From Azophilus sp965199705 (lineage in GTDB: Bacteria > Pseudomonadota > Gammaproteobacteria > Pseudomonadales > Azotimanducaceae): 64,000 nucleotides of DNA. Positions 58,451-64,000 of this stretch are shown one piece after another. The notes beneath the pieces are model-generated. The model searched no databases, had not been told where the DNA came from, and was given only the letters and a program-made list of their open reading frames with translations. The translations under genes were made by a program, and so were the position numbers. The stretch is taken from positions 2,232,001 through 2,296,000 of the forward strand of contig OZ241359.1 in NCBI GenBank assembly GCA_965199705.1, read 5' to 3'. Numbering within the stretch: the stretch's first letter is position 1; each line of letters opens with the position of its first letter.

Positions 58451-60010
58451 ATGATCGAAAAACGATTGAGCAAGTTGTGGGCACAGTTGCAGGGCAAGAA
58501 GCCTCACTTTCCGCATTTTCTTGATGAAATCCATCTGAAGGGACTACGCGGCATCCAGAATCTGCGCGTCGCCTTCGACTATCCGGTCAGCGTGATTGCA
58601 GGCGGCAATGCCACCGGAAAGTCCACCGTGCTGTTCGCCGCCGCCTGCGCCTACCGGGTACCGAAGGCCGGCGTCAAGGACTTTGTCCCGTCCACACTGT
58701 TCCCCGACTACCGACCGAGGATGGGCGAGCGCGAGGATCATCGCGGCGAAGTCGTGATGGACTTTGCCTACGCAACGCCGGATGGTCGCCGCTCCATGCG
58801 CTGGCGACGGTCGAAGGGCTGGAATCGGAGTTATCTGGGCCGCAAGAACGCCAGCCAGCCAGAACGGCCCGTATATCTCAGAACGTTGAGCAATCTGAGC
58901 AATCCGTCGGAGGTGCGCGGCGTTCTGAGCATGTCGCGCTCGAATCTGGCGGCCAGCGAGGAAGCATTGCCCGCGTCCCAGATCGAATTCGCGCATCGGT
59001 TGCTCCCCTCCCGCTATGCCGAGGTGGTAGATCTGACCAGCGGTGGCAAGAAATTACTCTTCGCCGCCCAGGAAAGCGGGGCGGTGTATTCCGAGTTGCA
59101 TATGTCAGCCGGCGAGCGCGCCATTCTTCGACTGTCGCAGGAAATCGCCCAACTCAACGGCGCGCTGGTGCTGATCGACGAGGTGGAAGCGGGGCTGCAT
59201 CCTTGGGTACAACAGCTTCTCATGATGCAGCTACAGCAGCTCGCATTGCGTAACAACCTGCAAGTGATCGTTACTTCACACAGTCCGGTAGTGCTCGATT
59301 CGGCGCCAGAAAACGGACGCATCTTCCTCGATCGGGACGATTCCGGCGAGGTCTGTGTGTGTCCTGCCTATCGCGACATTGTTCAGAACGCGCTCTACGG
59401 ACGATCAGGGGACGCGCTGCACCTGCTTTGTGAAGACGAGGTGGCCGAGGGCATCCTGCAAGGTCTGTTCGACGTTCTGCTGCCCAGGCAAGGCATCCGC
59501 ACGGATTCGGTACGCATAGGCCGCGACACCGGGGCAGACGAGTTTCCCACCCACGCAGCCGCATTCCAGAAGTTCGGTCTGATCGAGAGTTTTGTTTTCG
59601 TTCTTGATGGTGACAAGCGAGGGAGCAGTGCGGCAGACAAGTTGCGGAACCAGAAAGGCGACATCTCGGTGATGTTTCTGCCCGGCGATGCGCCGGAAAC
59701 CTGGACCTGGGACGTATTGAGGAATTTCTCCCAGGACGAGGCCACCGCATTGGGTCTTCGAGGCGCTGATCTTCACGCCCGGATGCGCCAGCTAGACTCG
59801 ATCTACGATTCCGCGTCGGACTCGCCTGGGCAAATTGCGAAGACCAAGTTGGACATTCTCGCCGAGGAAATTGGGCAGCGCGCGCCGGAAATTGCCCGTA
59901 CCGTCGGGCGACAAGAGGCAGAGCGCAACCAAAGTGACATACAGCCGTTGAAAGAAGATCTGGAGGATGTTCTGACACAATGGCGCAGCTCGGAGGCATC
60001 ACCCCGCTGA
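58451..60010 (+). CDS. OLD-like ATPase with C-terminal Toprim-like region
   Basis: 519 residues. The ABC-type ATPase half has Walker A at residues 51-59 (GGNATGKST), a signature SAGERAILRLSQEIAQL, Walker B GALVLIDEVEAGLHPW and the H-loop QVIVTSHSPVVLDSAPE. The C-terminal part has Toprim-like acidic motifs, LLCEDEVAEGILQGLFDVL and FVFVLDGDKRGSS. This order (ATPase then Toprim) is that of OLD-family nucleases, including phage P2 Old and GajA of Gabija. No UvrD-like GajB partner or reverse transcriptase is adjacent, so it would be a stand-alone (class 1) member. A DNA-repair or antiphage role is plausible. It ends 63 bp before hemB. Confidence 0.78.
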   Translation: MIEKRLSKLWAQLQGKKPHFPHFLDEIHLKGLRGIQNLRVAFDYPVSVIAGGNATGKSTVLFAAACAYRVPKAGVKDFVPSTLFPDYRPRMGEREDHRGEVVMDFAYATPDGRRSMRWRRSKGWNRSYLGRKNASQPERPVYLRTLSNLSNPSEVRGVLSMSRSNLAASEEALPASQIEFAHRLLPSRYAEVVDLTSGGKKLLFAAQESGAVYSELHMSAGERAILRLSQEIAQLNGALVLIDEVEAGLHPWVQQLLMMQLQQLALRNNLQVIVTSHSPVVLDSAPENGRIFLDRDDSGEVCVCPAYRDIVQNALYGRSGDALHLLCEDEVAEGILQGLFDVLLPRQGIRTDSVRIGRDTGADEFPTHAAAFQKFGLIESFVFVLDGDKRGSSAADKLRNQKGDISVMFLPGDAPETWTWDVLRNFSQDEATALGLRGADLHARMRQLDSIYDSASDSPGQIAKTKLDILAEEIGQRAPEIARTVGRQEAERNQSDIQPLKEDLEDVLTQWRSSEASPR

Positions 60011-60073
60011 CGCACACCAGCCATCCACAAACCCGGTTACACTGGCCGCCGGGACCAGCCAGCACCGTCAATC

Positions 60074-61066
60074 ATGCCCAGAGCATTTCCCGCCACTCGC
60101 CTGCGCCGGGTTCGGCAAGCGCCGTTCCTGCGCCAGTTGGTGCGCGAAACGTCGCTCGGCGTGTCCGATCTCATCTACCCACTGTTCGTGACCGAAGGCC
60201 ACAGGCGCTCGACGCCAGTGGATTCGATGCCAGGCGTCGAGCGGCACACGATCGACCATTTGCTGCGGGAGGCTGAGGCGGCGGCCAGACTCGGGATTCC
60301 GGCGATCGCGCTCTTTCCGAACATCGAAACGAGCCTGCGCACGCCGGACGGCGCCGAGGCGGAGAACCCGGACGGCCTGATACCGCGCGCTGTGTCTGCG
60401 GTGAAGTCTGCCTTGCCGGAGCTTGGCGTCATCACTGACGCGGCCCTGGATCCCTACACCAGCCACGGGCAGGACGGCATCATCGACGCGGATGGTCGGG
60501 TATTGAACGATCCGACGCTGGATTCACTCTGCCGCCAGGCGCTGGTCTCGGCGGAAGCCGGCGCCGATGTGATCGCGCCTTCGGACATGATGGATGGACG
60601 GGTGGGCGCGATCCGCCGGCATCTGGACGCCGCCGGGCAGACCGACACGGCCATCATGGCCTACGCTGCCAAGTACGCATCGGGCTATTACGGGCCCTTC
60701 CGCGAGGCGGTCGGCTCCGCAGCCGCGCTCGGCGCCAGTGACAAGCGCGCCTATCAGATGGATCCGGCCAACAGCGACGAGGCGCTGCATGAGATCGCGC
60801 TGGACCTGAACGAGGGCGCAGACATGGTGATGGTCAAGCCCGGCATGCCCTTTCTCGACATCATCCGCCGGGTGAAGGCGCGTTTCGAGGCGCCAACCTT
60901 CGCTTACCAGGTGAGTGGCGAATACGCCATGCACATGGCGGCGATTGGCAACGGCTGGCTGGGCGAATCGGTCATCATGGAATCCCTGCTGTGCCTGAAG
61001 CGCGCCGGCGCGGACGGCATCCTCACCTACTTCGCGCGGCAGGCAGCCGAGCAGCTGCGTGGCTGA
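60074..61066 (+). CDS. hemB: Delta-aminolevulinic acid dehydratase (porphobilinogen synthase)
   Basis: 330 residues, normal length. It condenses two 5-aminolevulinate molecules to porphobilinogen in haem synthesis, in the cytoplasm. The two active-site lysines are in IMAYAAKYASGYYGPFREA and MVMVKPGMPFLDIIRR. The metal region reads ALDPYTSHGQDGI with no Cys-rich zinc site, so this is the zinc-independent, magnesium-activated type. LIYPLFVTEG near the start and GEYAMHMAAIGNGW near the end are also diagnostic. The ATG at 60,074 gives the standard basic N-terminus. Confidence 0.97.
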   Translation: MPRAFPATRLRRVRQAPFLRQLVRETSLGVSDLIYPLFVTEGHRRSTPVDSMPGVERHTIDHLLREAEAAARLGIPAIALFPNIETSLRTPDGAEAENPDGLIPRAVSAVKSALPELGVITDAALDPYTSHGQDGIIDADGRVLNDPTLDSLCRQALVSAEAGADVIAPSDMMDGRVGAIRRHLDAAGQTDTAIMAYAAKYASGYYGPFREAVGSAAALGASDKRAYQMDPANSDEALHEIALDLNEGADMVMVKPGMPFLDIIRRVKARFEAPTFAYQVSGEYAMHMAAIGNGWLGESVIMESLLCLKRAGADGILTYFARQAAEQLRG

Positions 61067-61168
61067 TGCGCCGGGTTCGCCACCGACACTGTGCTAGAAT
61101 GCGCCTTGACGAGTCGGCCCCGGTTCAGGCGCCGACTCCACTGCAACCCTGATCTTTCTGGAGTACCC

Positions 61169-61495
61169 ATGAGCGACCACATCGTTCACACAACCGATGC
61201 CGATTTCGAATCGGACGTACTGAATTCCGACAAGCCCGTGCTGGTGGACTACTGGGCCGAGTGGTGCGGCCCCTGCAAGATGATCGCGCCGATTCTGGAC
61301 GAGGTTGCCGGCGTTTATGCAGACAAGGTCAAGATCTGCAAGCTGGACATAGACGCCAACCAGAAAACGCCGCCCAAGTACGGCATTCGCGGCATTCCTA
61401 CGCTGATGCTGTTCAAGAACGGCTCCGTGGAAGCCACCAAGGTGGGCGTGCTCAGCAAATCAGCGCTTGAGGCGTTTCTCGACAGCAATATCTGA
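61169..61495 (+). CDS. trxA: Thioredoxin 1
   Basis: 108 residues from ATG at 61,169, preceded by CTGGAGTACCC (GGAG site). The redox motif is YWAEWCGPCKMIAPILDEVA (WCGPC), followed by the cis-Pro loop GIRGIPTLMLFKNG. It reduces protein disulfides using thioredoxin reductase. In many Gammaproteobacteria trxA is followed by rho; here a convergent dehydrogenase gene follows instead. A separate promoter probably lies in the 102 bp after hemB. Confidence 0.97.
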   Translation: MSDHIVHTTDADFESDVLNSDKPVLVDYWAEWCGPCKMIAPILDEVAGVYADKVKICKLDIDANQKTPPKYGIRGIPTLMLFKNGSVEATKVGVLSKSALEAFLDSNI

Positions 61496-61517
61496 GTCGC
61501 CGCAACAGGCGGCCGTG

Positions 61518-61569
61518 CGGGCGGACAAGATCCCGCCCAGTCATCACGGCCCCTGATGCGCTACAGGGG
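61518..61569. terminator. Two GC-rich hairpins between convergent trxA and SDR genes
   Basis: GGGCGG/CCGCCC with an 8-nt loop (61,519-61,538) and CCCCTG/CAGGGG with an 8-nt loop (61,550-61,569). Neither is followed by a clear T run, so they are weak candidates for bidirectional termination. Confidence 0.35.
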
Positions 61570-61599
61570 CTGGCCCCGGTTCCTCCGGGCGAGACGGGT

Positions 61600-62544
61600 T
61601 CAGCCCAGAGACCAGGCGGTGTTGCTGCGCAGCCGCTCCATGAATGCCTCGGTATAGGCCTCTTCCGGCGCCTCCCGCACCATTTCGTCGAGCAGCTTGG
61701 CGTCCTCGCCCACCAATATGCGCCAGCGCTCTGCACGCACGCCATCCAGGATGATGCGGGCGGCCTGCTCGGCGCTGGTCGGCGCCGTTTCCCGGAAGCC
61801 GACGCCAAGGGCCTCGACCATCTCCAGCACCTGATCGTCCGGAGCGTCTGCGGGCAGCATGCCGAGTGATTCAAAGCGCTTGCGAACCGACGTCATATCG
61901 CCGTCACCACGCAGTATGCGATTGGCATTGAGCGCAATGGAGGTTCCGATATGGCCCGGCATCACCACGGACACCTTCACGTGAGGCGCATGCTGGGCAA
62001 AGTCCGTTACCAGCGCCTCGCTGAACCCCTTCACCGCAAACTTGGCCGCACTGTAGGCCGAGTGGGCGCTGGTCGGGCCGATCGTGGCCCAGAAACCGTT
62101 GACGCTGCTCACATTGATCAGGTGCGCATCCTCGCTGGCCATCAGTAGCGGCACGAAGGCGCGGGACGAGTAATAAACGCCATACCAGCAGATATTGAAG
62201 GTGCGCTCCCACTCGCCCCGCTCCGGCGAGGTAAAGCTGGCGCCGCCGCCGACGCCGGCATTGTTGAACAGCAGGTCGATGTGGTCCGTCTGGTGCGCGT
62301 CGATCACCGCATTGCGAAACGCGACCACCTGGTCTTCGTCCGCGACGTCACAGAAATGCGTACTGATCCGGCGTCCCTGGCTCGCCTCCTGCTCGCAGAG
62401 GCTTCGAGTCTCGGCCAGGGTGTCCTCCATCAGATCGCAAATCGCAACATCGCAACCCTCCGCCGCCAATTGCCGGGCCAGCGCCCGGCCAATGCCACTG
62501 CCACCGCCGGTAATCACCGCCAGCTTGCCCGTAAAGTCTTTCAA
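61600..62544 (-). CDS. Short-chain dehydrogenase/reductase (classical SDR)
   Basis: 314 residues. The cofactor motif is VITGGGSGIGRALARQLA, the structural motif LLFNNAGVGGG, and the catalytic triad Ser in LINVSSVNGFW, Tyr and Lys in AYSAAKFAVKGF. Asp in VAICDLMED after the second strand favours NAD(H). Members interconvert alcohols and ketones. It is about 20 bp downstream of nqrF on the same strand and could be read through from it, but a functional link is not evident. Confidence 0.92.
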   Translation of the reverse strand: MKDFTGKLAVITGGGSGIGRALARQLAAEGCDVAICDLMEDTLAETRSLCEQEASQGRRISTHFCDVADEDQVVAFRNAVIDAHQTDHIDLLFNNAGVGGGASFTSPERGEWERTFNICWYGVYYSSRAFVPLLMASEDAHLINVSSVNGFWATIGPTSAHSAYSAAKFAVKGFSEALVTDFAQHAPHVKVSVVMPGHIGTSIALNANRILRGDGDMTSVRKRFESLGMLPADAPDDQVLEMVEALGVGFRETAPTSAEQAARIILDGVRAERWRILVGEDAKLLDEMVREAPEEAYTEAFMERLRSNTAWSLG

Positions 62545-62564
62545 TGCAAATCTCCCCGCTTGAT

Positions 62565-63794
62565 TCAGGATCCGAAGTCGTCGAGCAGGATATTGTCCGG
62601 TTCAACGCCCAGATCTTCCAGCATCCGCAACACGGCGGAAATCATGGGCGGCGGCCCGCACAGGTAATACTCGCAATCTTCCGGGTTCGGATGCTGGTTC
62701 AGATATTCGTTATAGACCACCTGATGGATAAACCCGGTGTGGCCTTCAAAGCGATCTTCCGGCAACGGATCCGAAAGGGCCACTTGCCACTCGAAGTTGT
62801 CGTGGCGCTGGCTGAGCGCCTCGAACTCCTCCGCATAGAACATCTCCCGCAGCGAACGGGCGCCATACCAGAAACTCATGCGGGTGCTGCGCCGCTTGCG
62901 CTTGATCTCATCGAAAATCTGCGAACGCAACGGCGCCATGCCGGCGCCACCGCCAATCCAGATCTTCTCGGCGTCAGTGTCCTTCACGAAAAACTCGCCG
63001 TAAGGGCCGAACACTGTCACCTGATCGCCCGGTTTCAGTCGAAAGATGTGCGAAGACATGGCGCCGGGTGGCACATCCATACCCGGCGGCGGGCTGGCAA
63101 TGCGGATATTGAACTTGAGCATGCCCCGCTCTTCCGGGTAGTTCGCCATGGAATAAGCGCGAATGGTGGGCTCGGTAACTCGCGAGTGATATTGCCAGAC
63201 GTCAAGGCGATCCCAGTCCGCCACATATTCGGGCGCCACTTCGATATCCCGATAGTTCATTTCGTAGGGCGCAATCTCCAGCTGCACATAGCCGCCGGCG
63301 CGAAAGGCCACGTCCTCGCCAGGCGGCAAGCGCAGGTTCAACTCCTTGATGAAGGTGGCCACGTTGTCGTTGCTGATCACCTCGCATTGCCAGCGCTGGA
63401 CGCCAATGGCGTCTTCCGGGATCACGATTTTCAGATTCTGCTTGACGGTCACCTGGCAAGAGAGACGCCAGCGCTCGCGGATTTCGCCACGGTTGAAGTG
63501 CCCGGTTTCGGTGGCCAGTATGCTGCCGCCGCCCTCCAGAATCTGGCACCGGCATTGTGAACAGGTGCCGCCACCGCCACAGGCGCTGGCCAGGAAGATG
63601 CCCTGGTCGGCCAGGGTCGTGAGCAGCTTGCCGCCGGCTGGCACGGTCACGCTGTGCTCCGGATCATCGTTGATCTCGATGAGAACGTCGCCGCTGCTCA
63701 CCAGCCGCGAGCGCGCTGCCAGAATCACGGCGACCAGCAACATCACCGTGCCGGTGAAGAGCCCCACCCCCATCAGTATGGTCAACTGCGCCAT
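62565..63794 (-). CDS. nqrF: Na+-translocating NADH:quinone reductase subunit F
   Basis: 409 residues from ATG at 63,794 (an alternative start lies seven codons upstream). An N-terminal membrane helix (LTILMGVGLFTGTVMLLVAV) is followed by a [2Fe-2S] ferredoxin domain (ACGGGGTCSQCRCQIL and RLSCQV), an FAD domain (IRAYSMANYPEERG) and an NADH-binding domain (IWIGGGAGMAPLRSQIFDEI, EYYLCGPPPMISAV). Length and order are standard. NqrF is the entry point for electrons from NADH in the sodium-pumping complex. It follows nqrE by about 50 bp; the other nqr genes should lie beyond the right edge. Confidence 0.97.
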   Translation of the reverse strand: MAQLTILMGVGLFTGTVMLLVAVILAARSRLVSSGDVLIEINDDPEHSVTVPAGGKLLTTLADQGIFLASACGGGGTCSQCRCQILEGGGSILATETGHFNRGEIRERWRLSCQVTVKQNLKIVIPEDAIGVQRWQCEVISNDNVATFIKELNLRLPPGEDVAFRAGGYVQLEIAPYEMNYRDIEVAPEYVADWDRLDVWQYHSRVTEPTIRAYSMANYPEERGMLKFNIRIASPPPGMDVPPGAMSSHIFRLKPGDQVTVFGPYGEFFVKDTDAEKIWIGGGAGMAPLRSQIFDEIKRKRRSTRMSFWYGARSLREMFYAEEFEALSQRHDNFEWQVALSDPLPEDRFEGHTGFIHQVVYNEYLNQHPNPEDCEYYLCGPPPMISAVLRMLEDLGVEPDNILLDDFGS

Positions 63795-63844
63795 CAGATC
63801 CGCGCGGCGTCGCAACAGGCGCTTGTCACAACATTGGCCAACGG

Positions 63845-64000
63845 TTAAAGCCCGATGCCGCCAAAGGACATGAAGCAGAGGCTCAAGAGGCCGACCGTGA
63901 TGAAGGTGATGCCGAGACCGCGCAGGCCCTCCGGCACATCACTGTACTTCAGCTTCTCGCGCACCCCCGCCAGGGCCACCAGCGCCAGCGCCCAGCCGGT
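63845..64000 (-). CDS. nqrE: Na+-translocating NADH:quinone reductase subunit E, 3' end only
   Basis: The last 51 codons are in the window: TGWALALVALAGVREKLKYS, DVPEGLRGLGITFITVGLLS and LCFMSFGGIGL, then stop. This is the characteristic NqrE C-terminus with its last membrane helix. The rest lies beyond the right edge. It is an integral membrane subunit of the complex. Confidence 0.93.
   Translation of the reverse strand, partial: TGWALALVALAGVREKLKYSDVPEGLRGLGITFITVGLLSLCFMSFGGIGL

Noticed and set aside
61096..61168. An N-terminal extension of thioredoxin from 61,091
   Set aside because: The extra 26 residues are unlike any thioredoxin; the ATG at 61,169 has a GGAG site and gives the standard 108-residue protein.

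Overview
This is a GC-rich chromosomal segment of a proteobacterium, most likely a gammaproteobacterium. hemB, a thioredoxin, and the nqrE/nqrF genes of a sodium-pumping NADH:quinone reductase at the right end suggest a marine or host-associated lifestyle, but that is inference. The segment carries many insertion sequences (IS), several nested in one another, and much of the left third can be read as a record of successive insertions.

Left end (1-13,500): the 3' part of a type I-E CRISPR-Cas operon (partial cse2, then cas7e, cas5e, cas6e, cas1e). cas2e lies 6.5 kb further on, separated from cas1e by a stack of IS elements: an IS5 relic, an IS1380 element split by an IS4/Tn5-type element whose transposase carries a DruA-like (DUF4338) region, a second IS5, and an IS630. 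cas2e is followed by a short AT-rich leader and a CRISPR array of 35 full 28-nt repeats plus one truncated repeat, on a strict 61-nt period, with three pairs of identical spacers. An ISNCY relic lies just beyond the decayed distal end.

13,500-19,700: two paralogous DUF4143-type AAA ATPases, each preceded by palindromic or repeated candidate operators. Then come a 161-bp MITE with TA flanks and an IS630-type element that is itself split by an IS66-type element carrying a DNA adenine methyltransferase gene.

19,700-33,200: an uptake/catabolism locus with a GMC oxidoreductase, a TonB-dependent receptor, cytochrome P450, [2Fe-2S] ferredoxin, enoyl-CoA hydratase, Rieske hydroxylase, TetR regulator, acyl-CoA ligase and a molybdopterin oxidoreductase. 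Four 22-bp imperfect palindromes (TTACA-N12-TGTAA) lie upstream of the receptor, between ferredoxin and hydratase, upstream of the Rieske gene, and between TetR and the ligase. I infer one TetR-controlled regulon for degrading a hydrophobic, possibly terpenoid, steroid or aromatic substrate.

33,276-58,040 (minus strand): one gene of about 24.8 kb for a surface protein of about 8,250 residues: signal peptide, about 13 fibronectin type III-like domains, Calx-beta-like domains, about 18 VCBS repeats alternating with PKD-like domains, and a C-terminal autotransporter beta-barrel. The DNA has a 606-bp tandem array, a near-exact 1,212-bp duplication and a 1,578-bp duplication. A run of 21 G lies inside the 5' coding region and could act as a phase-variation switch. 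MITE-end fragments lie at both ends of the gene.

Right end (58,450-64,000): an OLD-like ATPase/Toprim protein, hemB, trxA, a short-chain dehydrogenase, nqrF and partial nqrE.
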